This document shows, in pieces, positions 32,325 to 40,906 of a stretch of 47,860 nt of DNA (the first letter of the stretch is position 1; each line of letters opens with the position of its first letter). The notes under the pieces were generated by a model. That model was not told the DNA's origin. It saw only the letters and a list, made by a program, of their open reading frames with translations, and did not search any database. The DNA comes from Gammaproteobacteria bacterium (lineage in GTDB: Bacteria > Pseudomonadota > Gammaproteobacteria > Coxiellales > Coxiellaceae), in NCBI GenBank assembly GCA_013287505.1, contig JABDDR010000008.1, positions 1-47,860 on the forward strand. The letters are read 5' to 3'. Position numbers and translations under genes: made by a program.

Positions 32325-34196
32325 ATGTCATTTTTGAATAAGCTATTAGGTAGTCAACTTGCTTCGTCAGCCAGTAAGAAACAGGAACTCACTGTCCTTA
32401 CTGGCGTACCTGCATTGGGTCTCGATGCATTGGCTTCCATCGGATACGGACCTGAAGCGGCGTTAATTGTTTTGTTGCCATTGGGCGCACTGGGTCTGCA
32501 CTATTTTTTTATTGTTTCTATGATGGTCATAGGACAACTTTTCTTGCTTTATCTTTCTTATCAACAAACTGCTGCTGCTTATCCCATGGGCGGCGGTGCT
32601 TATACCGTTGCAAGTGCCAATCTCGGTAAAAAAGCGGGTTTGTGCGCGGCAGCATCGTTGCTCATCGATTATCTTTTAAATGTGGCGGTTGGAATTTCAG
32701 CGGGTGTTGGCGTTATCGTTTCTGCCATCCCATTTCTGCAACCTTACACGCTCACATTGTGTCTTATTGTTTTGTTGACACTGGCTGTGGTCAATTTGCG
32801 TGGCGTACGTGAATCAGGGTTAATGTTTATTTATCCTGCAGTAGCATTTATTTTATTTTTGGGTATTTCCGTTTTGATTGGATTATACAAGACCTGGATC
32901 AGTCACGGTCATCCCGTTGCCGTGATTGCGCCACCGCATATTCCAACTGCAACAACGACAGTCAGCATATGGTTATTGTTATGTGCTTTTTCGAATGGCC
33001 TGACTGCGATGACGGGTATTGAAGCCGTAAGCAATGCGGTGCCGTTATTTCGAAAACCCAGCATCACTAATGCACGGTGGACGCTAACCATCGTCGTAGG
33101 GTTACTTTCTTTATTTATGCTTTTTATCGGATATCTTTGTCCGTCGTATCATATCGCCGCGATGAATGAAGATTTACCGGGCTATCAAAATATATTGTCA
33201 CAATTAATCACAGCGGTAGTTGGACGCGGAATTTTTTATTATCTCGCCATTGCAGCTATTTTTTTCGTGTTAACTTTTTCAGCGCAAACGAGTTTTGCCG
33301 ATTTCCCGCGGGTATGTCGACTATTATCGGAAGATGGTTATTTACCGCTTTTTTTTGCTGAACGAGGACGACGGTTGGTTTATTCGGCCGGCATTTTTAT
33401 TTTAGTATTTATTTCTGGCCTGTTATTAGTGGCATTTGGCGGCATTACTGAAAAGTTAATTCCTTTATTTGCTATCGGGGCTTTTACAGCATTTGTATTG
33501 TCACAATCGGGCATGGTTGTTTATTGGATACGACAAAAAGATAAAAAAAGTTATTCTAAAATGACTTTAAATGCGATTGGTGCTGTCACTACTTGTATCG
33601 CTTTAATTATTATAATCATGACAAAATTTACGCAAGGCGCATGGATTATTGTCATTGTGATGCCGCTACTGGTGATGATATTTATACTTATCAAAAAACA
33701 TTACGAAAAAATTAATAAAGAAATTACACAGCCATTGAAGTTTGGATCTGATAAATTAAAATCTCCTATCGTAATCGTTCCAATCAATGGATGGAATCGT
33801 GTTTCAGAAAAAGCGGTTCGATTTGGTTTACAACTTTCTGACGATGTCATTGCCATTTATATCAGCACACAAAATGATGAGCCATCTTTAAAAACGATAT
33901 GGGCGAATGAAGTTGAAAAACCAGCCAAAGCTGCAAAAGATGCTATTCCGCGTCTTGAAATTATAAAATCACCCTATAGACGCATATATAAACCCATCCT
34001 TGATTTTGTTAAAAAAACCAAAAAAGAAAATCCGGGTCATCTTATTGCGGTGGTTATTCCTGAATTAGTAGAAATGCACTGGTATGATTATTTGCTTCAT
34101 AATATTCATGCTGCAGGTTTAAAAACGTTGTTGATGCTGGATCGTGATCGTCGCACAATAGTGATCAGTGTTCCATGGTACACTAATAAAAATTAG
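32325..34196 (+). CDS. APC-superfamily amino-acid permease
   Basis: 623 aa with about 12 membrane helices in residues 20-460 and a soluble C-terminal domain of about 150 residues. The first helix region has the APC signature (LTGVPALGLDALASIGYGPEA), and GGGAYTVASANLG follows. The cytoplasmic tail (SPIVIVPINGWNRVSEKAVR, VVIPELVEMHW) resembles a UspA-like regulatory domain. It should import amino acids or a similar solute across the inner membrane with proton coupling. A strong hairpin terminator follows the gene. Confidence 0.85.
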   Translation: MSFLNKLLGSQLASSASKKQELTVLTGVPALGLDALASIGYGPEAALIVLLPLGALGLHYFFIVSMMVIGQLFLLYLSYQQTAAAYPMGGGAYTVASANLGKKAGLCAAASLLIDYLLNVAVGISAGVGVIVSAIPFLQPYTLTLCLIVLLTLAVVNLRGVRESGLMFIYPAVAFILFLGISVLIGLYKTWISHGHPVAVIAPPHIPTATTTVSIWLLLCAFSNGLTAMTGIEAVSNAVPLFRKPSITNARWTLTIVVGLLSLFMLFIGYLCPSYHIAAMNEDLPGYQNILSQLITAVVGRGIFYYLAIAAIFFVLTFSAQTSFADFPRVCRLLSEDGYLPLFFAERGRRLVYSAGIFILVFISGLLLVAFGGITEKLIPLFAIGAFTAFVLSQSGMVVYWIRQKDKKSYSKMTLNAIGAVTTCIALIIIIMTKFTQGAWIIVIVMPLLVMIFILIKKHYEKINKEITQPLKFGSDKLKSPIVIVPINGWNRVSEKAVRFGLQLSDDVIAIYISTQNDEPSLKTIWANEVEKPAKAAKDAIPRLEIIKSPYRRIYKPILDFVKKTKKENPGHLIAVVIPELVEMHWYDYLLHNIHAAGLKTLLMLDRDRRTIVISVPWYTNKN

Positions 34197-34238
34197 TGGG
34201 ATCTCAAGCTGTTTCGCAGGTATTTGTTAATAAAAGAT

Positions 34239-34271
34239 AAAAAAGGAGATCTGTCGGTGATCTCCTTTTTT
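34239..34271 (+). terminator. rho-independent terminator after the permease gene
   Basis: Perfect 13-bp stem AAAAAAGGAGATC / GATCTCCTTTTTT with loop TGTCGGT; the stem itself ends in the T-run. It lies 43 bp after the permease stop. Confidence 0.88.
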
Positions 34272-34324
34272 GGTTTGAAGAGATTGGACGGAAAACATTA
34301 ACGGCATTGAAACTAGAGATGACA

Positions 34325-34966
34325 TTACGAACCCTTGTGTCCGCTTATCATTGACTCAGCATAAAATATACCTAATCCATAAGCACCAGCGTGTTCTTTA
34401 ACAAGATTAGTAACCGCTGCGTAGGTTTCTTGGCGAGCCCAATCACGCTGCAATTCGCACAGCACTTGCAACCAAGTCAGCGGAATAACGCCGGCTTGTG
34501 TCATTCTTGCAATGGCTGCTGTATGTGCCTCTTTACTGGAAGCTGCAGATGCATCCACGACAGCATAAACTTCATAACCTGCTTCAATGGCTGAAATAGC
34601 AGGAAATGCGAGACAAACTTCAGTCCACAGTGCTGCCATTACTATTTTTTTACGTCCTGTTTTTTCAATCGCCGCTGAAAAATTTTTATCTTCCCATGAG
34701 TTCATGGTCGATCTGTCTATTGGTTTTTGATCGGGGAAAACAGCTTGTATTTGTGAAATGAGTGGACCGCTAAATGATTTTGCAGCAACTGTTGTCAGTA
34801 CCGTAGGCACTTTAAATATTTTGGCAGCCTTAGCAAGACCTACTACATTATTGATAACTGTTTCACGATCTGCTGATTGTACGCCAAAAAACATTTGTGG
34901 CTGGTGATCAATTAAAGCGAGTACGAAGTTATTTGGTGTTAGTAATTCAAGCGATGATTTATTCAT
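34325..34966 (-). CDS. isochorismatase-family hydrolase (YcaC-like)
   Basis: 213 aa. The cysteine-hydrolase triad is visible: D20 (ALIDHQPQM), a lysine or equivalent near K81, and C118 in WTEVCLAFP. The sequence MNSWEDKNF and the extended C-terminus resemble YcaC-type hydrolases of unknown amide substrate. Cytoplasmic. It lies 40 bp downstream of the pirin gene on the same strand, and the two often travel together as stress-response genes. Confidence 0.88.
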   Translation of the reverse strand: MNKSSLELLTPNNFVLALIDHQPQMFFGVQSADRETVINNVVGLAKAAKIFKVPTVLTTVAAKSFSGPLISQIQAVFPDQKPIDRSTMNSWEDKNFSAAIEKTGRKKIVMAALWTEVCLAFPAISAIEAGYEVYAVVDASAASSKEAHTAAIARMTQAGVIPLTWLQVLCELQRDWARQETYAAVTNLVKEHAGAYGLGIFYAESMISGHKGS

Positions 34967-35006
34967 ATTTTTCTCCGTGATTTAAATAAATGTTAAGACA
35001 AAAAAT

Positions 35007-35933
35007 TTATCGTGATTTTACAAATGTGCCATCTTGATATTCTTCAAATGCAAGACGCAGTTCCGCGTGCGTATTCATAACAATGGGACCGTACCACGCA
35101 ATTGGTTCATTGAGTGGTTTTCCCGATATCAGTAAAAAACGAACGTCATGTTTATCGGTTGTTACTGTAATATTTGTTCCGCCGATTTCATAAAGCACCA
35201 GCGTTCCATTACCGCATGAACAGGGTGGTTTCATATCAAAATAATTAATTCCTGCAGCATCATGCGCAAAAGGAATGCGCGCAGGATCAAAATAAGCGTC
35301 GCCATCGATCACATACGCAAAAACGGTATGACTTGATTTTACAGGATGCGTAAATGTTTTTCCTGCGGGCAGTGTTACATCCAGATATTCTGGTTCCGTT
35401 ATAATATCTTGTACGGGACCTTGCGTTCCATTGATCGACCCGCAAATAATTCGAATTGTAGCGCCTTCAGGTGTTTTGATAACGGGAATATCATTGCGTT
35501 TTACATCGCGATAACGCGGCTCCATCATTTTAGAATGCGCTGGAAGATTTGCCCATAATTGAAATCCGAGCATCTCACCGATGCGATTTCCTTTTGGCAT
35601 TTCTTGATGAATAATGCCGCTACCAGCTGTCATCCATTGAACATCACCTGCTGAAATAATCCCTTGATTTCCCATGCTATCGCCGTGTTCAACATCACCA
35701 TCTAACACGTAGGTTATCGTTTCCATGCCGCGATGCGGATGCCACGGAAATCCAGCGAGATAATCAGCTGGGTTTTCCGAGCGAAAATCATCTAATAACA
35801 AAAAAGGATCGAGCAGTGGTAATTCATGAAAACCAAAGACTCGTCTTAGGTGAACGCCAGCGCCTTCGATGGTGGGTTCGCTTTTCCAGATCTTTTTGAT
35901 TGAACGCTGACCTTTGATGCCATCCATAGTCAT
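35007..35933 (-). CDS. pirin-family protein
   Basis: 308 aa, standard pirin length, bicupin. The metal-binding motif in the N-terminal cupin is visible in FPWHPHRGMETITYVLDG and GDVEHGDSMGNQGIISAGD, with QWMTAGSGIIHQEMP. Pirins bind iron and some have quercetinase activity; the biological substrate is not known. Probably transcribed with the isochorismatase-family gene. Divergent from the MFS exporter. Confidence 0.93.
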   Translation of the reverse strand: MTMDGIKGQRSIKKIWKSEPTIEGAGVHLRRVFGFHELPLLDPFLLLDDFRSENPADYLAGFPWHPHRGMETITYVLDGDVEHGDSMGNQGIISAGDVQWMTAGSGIIHQEMPKGNRIGEMLGFQLWANLPAHSKMMEPRYRDVKRNDIPVIKTPEGATIRIICGSINGTQGPVQDIITEPEYLDVTLPAGKTFTHPVKSSHTVFAYVIDGDAYFDPARIPFAHDAAGINYFDMKPPCSCGNGTLVLYEIGGTNITVTTDKHDVRFLLISGKPLNEPIAWYGPIVMNTHAELRLAFEEYQDGTFVKSR

Positions 35934-36022
35934 TCACCCTTAGTCATCATGCTGTGAAAGGATTAAGATAATACTATACCAGTCTCCTATCAACTGAGCT
36001 CGTTTAATAGAGAGTCTAGAAA

Positions 36023-37618
36023 ATGGATTTTCCTTCTGCTGATAAAAATAATTCATCATGGGCACCACTTTTATTTCCTGTGTTTAGAATTATTTGGCTT
36101 GCCACTGTATTTTCTAATATTGGAACTTGGATGCAAGATGTGGGTGAAAGTTGGTTAATGACAACCCTCACGAATAAGCCTTTATTAATCGCCTTAATAC
36201 AATCAACTGATGCGCTACCCATTTTTTTATTAGCATTACCTGCTGGCGCATTAGCAGATATTTTGGATCGTCGACTCTATCTATTATTTTTACAAATTGG
36301 TATGTGTGTCATGGTAACGGCGATGGCACTGATCACGCATTACCATTTAATGACGCCTGCATTATTATTATCACTTTCATTAATAGTAGGGATTTTCATT
36401 GCATTTGCAGGTCCAACTTGGTTAGCAGTTACTCCTGAAATCATTCCAAAGAATTTTTTATCTTCCGCGGTGACACTCAACGGTGTAGGAATTAATGTTG
36501 CGCGTCTTGTTGGACCTGCCATCGCAGGAATTATTATTGCAACGAGCGGCTCCGCTGCAGTATTCGCTCTCAATGCACTATCTTTCTTGGGTATTATTAT
36601 TGCATTAATAAAGTGGCATCGTGAACCGATTACTCGAATTTTACCCGCAGAAAGATTTTTTAGTGCCATGCGCGTTGGATTTCGCTATGGATTACATGCG
36701 CCAATCCTTCAAAATATATTAATGCGTACATTGGGTTTTTTTATATTTGCAAGTTCAATAATGGCGTTACTGCCTTTGTTTGTTCGTAAAGAATTATTGA
36801 GAGGTCCGCAAAGTTATGGATTGTTAGTGGGTCTTTTTGGATTGGGTGCCATTGTTGGTGTGTCGTTACTTCCTGTGCTTCGCAAAAAATATAATTATGA
36901 CCAGTTGATTTTTTTTAGTGAAATTGTATTTGGTTTTACGGTACTCACAATAACTCTAGGAAAATTTTTTCCTTTGATTTGCATCGCGATGATAGTGGGT
37001 GGTATCGCATGGTTAATTATCTTGGTCACGTTAAATACGGCTGTACTACTTGGGACAGCCGCTTGGATTCGCGCAAGGGCTTCATCCTTATTTTTAGCAA
37101 CTATGTTCGGCGGAATAGCCGCGGGCAGTGCATTGTGGGGATGTGTTGCATCTGCGTTTTCAGTTTCAACCGCTCTCATTTTATCAGTGGTTGGTTTGCT
37201 AATCAGTGCAGCAATAACGCGATCTTTTTCATTGAAAAGTATTATTGATCTTGATTTAACGCCTTCATCTCATCTTTCAGAAGTGCCGATTGTTGATGAA
37301 TCGCAATATGAACATGGACCTATCATGGTCATTATTGAATACATCATTGCTCCAGAAAAACTTGAATCTTTTATTCATGCCATGCGCGATATGCGTCAAA
37401 TTCGTTTACGTGAAGGTGCATTTTTCTGGGAGTTATTTACCGATTCAAATAACCCAGAGCATGTAAAAGAAATTTTTATGGTAGAATCATGGTTGGAACA
37501 TTTACGACAACATCATGAGCGCGCAACGACTTATGATCGACAAATTCAAGAGAAAATTAGCGCTTTTCATAAAGCGGACAAAGCGCCGAAAGTATCGCAT
37601 TTTATTGCTTGCAAATAA
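36023..37618 (+). CDS. MFS exporter with C-terminal ABM-like domain
   Basis: 531 aa. Residues 1-400 form a 10-12 helix MFS_3/EntS-type transporter (FSNIGTWMQDVGESWLMTTL, LPAGALADILDRR as the A-motif loop). A soluble tail of about 110 residues follows (MVIIEYIIAPEKLESFIHAM, then REGAFFWELFTDS, ESWLEHLRQHHERAT). It has the shape of an antibiotic-biosynthesis-monooxygenase-like ferredoxin fold. It likely exports small molecules. This fusion recurs in bacterial EntS-like proteins, where the tail function is unclear. The sodC gene follows 35 bp downstream. Confidence 0.88.
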   Translation: MDFPSADKNNSSWAPLLFPVFRIIWLATVFSNIGTWMQDVGESWLMTTLTNKPLLIALIQSTDALPIFLLALPAGALADILDRRLYLLFLQIGMCVMVTAMALITHYHLMTPALLLSLSLIVGIFIAFAGPTWLAVTPEIIPKNFLSSAVTLNGVGINVARLVGPAIAGIIIATSGSAAVFALNALSFLGIIIALIKWHREPITRILPAERFFSAMRVGFRYGLHAPILQNILMRTLGFFIFASSIMALLPLFVRKELLRGPQSYGLLVGLFGLGAIVGVSLLPVLRKKYNYDQLIFFSEIVFGFTVLTITLGKFFPLICIAMIVGGIAWLIILVTLNTAVLLGTAAWIRARASSLFLATMFGGIAAGSALWGCVASAFSVSTALILSVVGLLISAAITRSFSLKSIIDLDLTPSSHLSEVPIVDESQYEHGPIMVIIEYIIAPEKLESFIHAMRDMRQIRLREGAFFWELFTDSNNPEHVKEIFMVESWLEHLRQHHERATTYDRQIQEKISAFHKADKAPKVSHFIACK

Positions 37619-37653
37619 AAAAACATCAATTCTAGATTAAAAGGATAAAAATA

Positions 37654-38223
37654 ATGACAATTAAAAAATTAGGTGTAGCATTATTTATTTCTACTTGTTG
37701 TTTTTCGTTTTCTGCGTTTTCAAAGCCTACTGAAGTAACTGTGCCTATGTATTTATTAACACCCGTTATAGTAAATAATACAGACAGCACGACAAAGGCA
37801 GAAAAAAATCTCCCAAAAGAAATTGGAACAATTACATTTCAAAATTCACAGTATGGTGGATTGCTGATTACACCTGATTTACACGGATTGCCACCAGGCA
37901 TGCATGGTATGCATTTACATGCGATGCCTTCGTGTGATCATGATGGTAAAGATGCAGGAAGTCATTACGATCCAGGTCATACTGGAAAGCATTTAGGACC
38001 TTACAATCCGAACGGTCATCTAGGAGATATGCCTGCATTGTATGTTGATGCAAAAGGAATTGCGAATCACCCTGTTTTATCACCACGCTTAACAGAAAAA
38101 GATTTATACGGACATGCGGTTATTATTCATGCGGGTGACGATAATTATTCTGATTTCCCAAAACCACTGGGTGGTGGAGGCGATAGAATTGCCTGTGGCG
38201 TCATAAAAAATCAGACAAAGTAA
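37654..38223 (+). CDS. sodC: periplasmic Cu-Zn superoxide dismutase
   Basis: 189 aa with an AGGAT ribosome site. A signal peptide (about residues 1-23) exports it to the periplasm. Copper/zinc ligands are visible in GMHGMHLHAMPSCDHDG, GSHYDPGHTGKHLGPY and GHAVIIHAGDDNY, and the disulfide cysteines in PSCDH and IACGVI. It converts superoxide to peroxide and oxygen. In intracellular pathogens SodC counters the phagocyte burst. Confidence 0.96.
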   Translation: MTIKKLGVALFISTCCFSFSAFSKPTEVTVPMYLLTPVIVNNTDSTTKAEKNLPKEIGTITFQNSQYGGLLITPDLHGLPPGMHGMHLHAMPSCDHDGKDAGSHYDPGHTGKHLGPYNPNGHLGDMPALYVDAKGIANHPVLSPRLTEKDLYGHAVIIHAGDDNYSDFPKPLGGGGDRIACGVIKNQTK

Positions 38224-38234
38224 TTAAAAACTTT

Positions 38235-38819
38235 TCATTTGTTTACAAAATTTTTGGCTAATTTTATTTTGCTGAGCAGGATAGAATTAACGTCATCAAC
38301 ATTGTTCATGCGAATTCTAAAATTAAATTTTTCATTATGCCCAGAATAAGACTCAAGTAAACCGGTAGGTTTGGTTTCAGCTGGTAACGCCAGCTCAATA
38401 TCAATGGATGTTTGGGTGCGTGGAATGATAATAGCAAACTGTGTTTTTGCGCGCAGACTACTGTAAGTTTTACAAACAACCACTTTTATATCGCTATCCA
38501 ATGTATGGCAAGCCTTTATGATCGCGTCATAAATGTGTCGTAACCGCGCTTTTTTATCGCTATATAATGCATTTAATAATTGTTCCGGATTTTCATATTG
38601 TGAAGCACGTCCCGGCTCAATGACTTCCCAAGCAATCCAGATTGCCTGATTATGTCGCAACCCTTTTTCTTCCTTTAACCAACAAGTTAATTCTTTGTGT
38701 TTTTTAATGCCTGTTTTTCCAGCAATTGTAAGCCATTGCTCAAACGTTTTATGAGTTTCTGTTTGAATATTTCGCTTTATGCTTTGCAGCATTTCACCGG
38801 GTGAAGTGGGTTTTGGCAT
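38235..38819 (-). CDS. DUF4287/DUF5655 domain protein
   Basis: 194 aa. The N-terminal DUF4287-like part (KTFEQWLTIAGKTGIKKHKE, then LRHNQAIWIAWE) is followed by a DUF5655-like domain (ARLRHIYDAIIKACHTLDSD, VVVCKTYSSLRAKTQFAIII). Soluble and of unknown function, widespread in bacteria. Convergent with sodC, 11 bp apart. Confidence 0.85.
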   Translation of the reverse strand: MPKPTSPGEMLQSIKRNIQTETHKTFEQWLTIAGKTGIKKHKELTCWLKEEKGLRHNQAIWIAWEVIEPGRASQYENPEQLLNALYSDKKARLRHIYDAIIKACHTLDSDIKVVVCKTYSSLRAKTQFAIIIPRTQTSIDIELALPAETKPTGLLESYSGHNEKFNFRIRMNNVDDVNSILLSKIKLAKNFVNK

Positions 38820-39165
38820 TTGCTCACTCTATCTCATTTTTGGCCTAAATTTTTCTTGCTTAGGCAGGTTTTTCATACGACCACCTGGTTAATTAAAAAT
38901 CAGTCATTGTGTGTTCACATGATCGATCAGGTCAAGCAAAAAATAGGGAAAAAAGTAATTTAAGCCGCTTTCTTCATTTTTGTTATACGCATTTCAACAT
39001 GCGAGATTGAACCGCCTCCACCGACACATGCTATTTGTTTTACTAGCACAGATCATGCGCTAATGGTCAGTATGTTCGCGATGTTATAAATATACACTTA
39101 AAATACGTAATAAAAATTTATAACCCATTGTTTATGCATTAAAAAGCGATTAGAAATAAAAAAGA
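38820..39165. other. intergenic stretch
   Basis: No convincing gene. It holds an inverted repeat GCCTAA(11 bp)TTAGGC at 38843-38865, close to the start of the DUF4287 gene, possibly an operator. The rest is AT-rich sequence leading to the promoter at 39166. Confidence 0.5.
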
Positions 39166-39194
39166 TTGACTAAAAATTGGTTGTTTGCCAGAAT
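39166..39194 (+). promoter_or_regulatory. sigma70-type promoter of the 26-aa peptide gene
   Basis: TTGACT, 17-bp spacer, CAGAAT. A start near 39201 leaves a leader of about 45 nt before the ATG at 39247. The gene has a matching terminator downstream, so this is a self-contained transcription unit. Confidence 0.6.
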
Positions 39195-39246
39195 TCGCTT
39201 CGTATGGTTCTTAATGTTAAATTGATAAGTCGATAGGAAAATAATC

Positions 39247-39327
39247 ATGAAAAAATTATTAAACATATTCAAAGCAAAGCAAAAAAAAGCTAACGTAGCG
39301 TTGTGTGGTGGCGGAAGACCAGTGTAA
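39247..39327 (+). CDS. 26-aa cationic peptide ending CGGGRPV
   Basis: A tiny frame preceded by AGGAAA eight bases before the ATG. The product is MKKLLNIFKAKQKKANVALC followed by GGGRPV: a basic amphipathic N-terminal half, then a single cysteine and a Gly-rich C-terminus. It is flanked by a good promoter (39166-39194) and a hairpin terminator (39348-39384), which argues for a real short transcript. Options are a RiPP/pheromone-like precursor (core ALCGGGRPV), a toxin peptide, or a leader peptide. No modification enzyme is seen nearby. A two-helix membrane protein gene follows. Confidence 0.5.
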   Translation: MKKLLNIFKAKQKKANVALCGGGRPV

Positions 39328-39347
39328 TTTTCTTGTTATTCAGAATA

Positions 39348-39384
39348 ATGAACCGAAAATATGTGTTTGCATTTTTTGGTTCAT
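39348..39384 (+). terminator. hairpin terminator after the peptide gene
   Basis: ATGAACCGAAAA pairs with TTTTTTGGTTCAT (one mismatch) around a 12-nt loop and is followed by CGTTTT. It lies 21 bp beyond the peptide stop. Confidence 0.6.
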
Positions 39385-39450
39385 CGTTTTATCGGTGTTT
39401 TATGATATATTAAAATTAATTCGTTTTGTGTAATTTAGCGGAGGTGATTA

Positions 39451-39657
39451 ATGAAAGATGAGAATGCAGAAAAACATCCCATGTCAATTTTCTTAACAAA
39501 TTTCTTAATTGCTTCGATTGTAATGGCTGTTCTTACTGTAGCCTTCAGTGGATGGTTAAATTTGACTCCAATCAATCCGGTAATTACATGGTTATCATTA
39601 AGCATCTTTTCTGCATCGTTATCGACTTTTTTCGGGTTGAAAAGACGGCACAATTGA
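39451..39657 (+). CDS. small two-helix membrane protein (68 aa)
   Basis: Starts at 39451 behind a strong GGAGGTG ribosome site at 39439-39445. Two hydrophobic segments, about residues 13-33 (FLTNFLIASIVMAVLTVAF) and 42-62, form a helical hairpin; the C-terminus is basic (GLKRRHN). Function unknown. It is convergent with, and overlaps by 39 bp, the minus-strand gene at 39619. Confidence 0.6.
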   Translation: MKDENAEKHPMSIFLTNFLIASIVMAVLTVAFSGWLNLTPINPVITWLSLSIFSASLSTFFGLKRRHN

Positions 39658-40290
39658 GTATTTACTGAATTTATTGCACTCCGAAGTATATGTGTATTGT
39701 TCGTTGACTTTGTTTGTAAAAACGTAGGCAAGATATTCGCCGATAGAGTACATTGTCCCATGATACTCTCTTCTATTTGCTTCCAGAATGGTATTAATTT
39801 CTATACGCCAAGCATCCATTTCAGCCGGCGTGTTTAACACGTTCGCTTCGCAAATTCTTTTGGAAGATGAAAATACCTTGTTTTGCCAACAATCTAATTG
39901 TTGTATTGCCTCGAATGTTTTATATGGAACAAATTTCCCTAGCTTGTGAAGACTACCAAGAACAGCAGCAAAATTATTGGCTAATTTTTCAATGAGTCTG
40001 TATTCCTCAATATCATTAAAACAACCACAAACATTGGAGCTGTGAATGCGATAAGAAGTACAAAATTTATAAGCCACTTCGTCTTGAAAAACTGTGTGTG
40101 CTACTTCATTTTGTATTTGATTAAGCCCATCGTACATTTTCTTTTTAAAAGAGAAATAATCCGAAATCAAAAGCCCTAACGCACCTGCAATCAATGTGGT
40201 GACCAGAGCATGTTCCAGTATCTTGCTAAACTTTGTCTTTGCCATAAACGCAAAATCCATGTGTTTTTTCGAATTATTTTCCTTGCTCAC
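39619..40290 (-). CDS. hypothetical membrane-anchored protein (223 aa)
   Basis: One membrane segment near residues 27-46 (EHALVTTLIAGALGLLISDY), followed by a soluble domain of about 170 residues with several cysteines (KFCTSYRIHSSNVCGCF). Its start overlaps the upstream DUF1399-like gene by 17 bp, so the two are coupled. No family recognised. Confidence 0.6.
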   Translation of the reverse strand: MSKENNSKKHMDFAFMAKTKFSKILEHALVTTLIAGALGLLISDYFSFKKKMYDGLNQIQNEVAHTVFQDEVAYKFCTSYRIHSSNVCGCFNDIEEYRLIEKLANNFAAVLGSLHKLGKFVPYKTFEAIQQLDCWQNKVFSSSKRICEANVLNTPAEMDAWRIEINTILEANRREYHGTMYSIGEYLAYVFTNKVNEQYTYTSECNKFSKYSIVPSFQPEKSR

Positions 40291-40810
40291 TTCGAGAAAT
40301 TTTTCTTAATATCTTTTGAATGTGCCAAGGACGACGTTTAAAGTGATATAAATAATCACCAAATTCTTTTTTGTACAACTCTTGTGTTGCTTCAAATAGC
40401 TTTTCTAATTGTTTGGTTCCATCTTTTAGCAGCATTTCATGTGGGTCATGATGCTGGTAACAACCAAACAACTCTTGGCAGAATTTCACATAATGTCTTG
40501 AAAACAAAATGTGGGCATGCCACGCCTCATCTATTTCGTAGGATGGCGGTAAAATATTATCCGGGTATTTTTTTAGAAGATATAAATAGTTTCGATAGAT
40601 CGAAACGGCTTGTAATGCTTTTTTTCTAGGCCAATTGTCGATGTACGTCAATCGATCTTCCACCATAGACAAATCTGCGGATTGAATATATTGCTTTGCT
40701 TGGTTTAAATTGACAATAGTGGTGTTTGTCTTATCTGCGAACATTGCGTCCTCTTTATTGGGATTGACTTCGTCTTGTGTAATTTTACACCAGTCGCAGT
40801 GATAACTCAA
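40274..40810 (-). CDS. GRDP/DUF1399-like protein
   Basis: 178 aa. The motif PPSYEIDEAWHAHILFSRHY followed by FCQELFGCYQHHDPHE matches the glycine-rich-domain-containing-protein-like family (conserved D, W, H, H and HH residues, possibly metal-binding). Soluble. An N-terminal HCDWCKIT cysteine pair is extra. Function of the family in bacteria is unknown. Coupled to the membrane protein at 39619-40290. Confidence 0.7.
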   Translation of the reverse strand: MSYHCDWCKITQDEVNPNKEDAMFADKTNTTIVNLNQAKQYIQSADLSMVEDRLTYIDNWPRKKALQAVSIYRNYLYLLKKYPDNILPPSYEIDEAWHAHILFSRHYVKFCQELFGCYQHHDPHEMLLKDGTKQLEKLFEATQELYKKEFGDYLYHFKRRPWHIQKILRKISRSEQGK

Positions 40811-40906
40811 ACGATAATATTGACGATAACCTCATGAAAAATATACGAATTATATTATAAATAATGGTCAAAAATCGGGAATCAAGGGATGTCATATACT
40901 TACCTA

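Noticed and set aside
36340-37248. Minus-strand and alternative-frame ORFs within the MFS gene
   Set aside because: Shadows of the transporter coding sequence; no ribosome sites or domain features.
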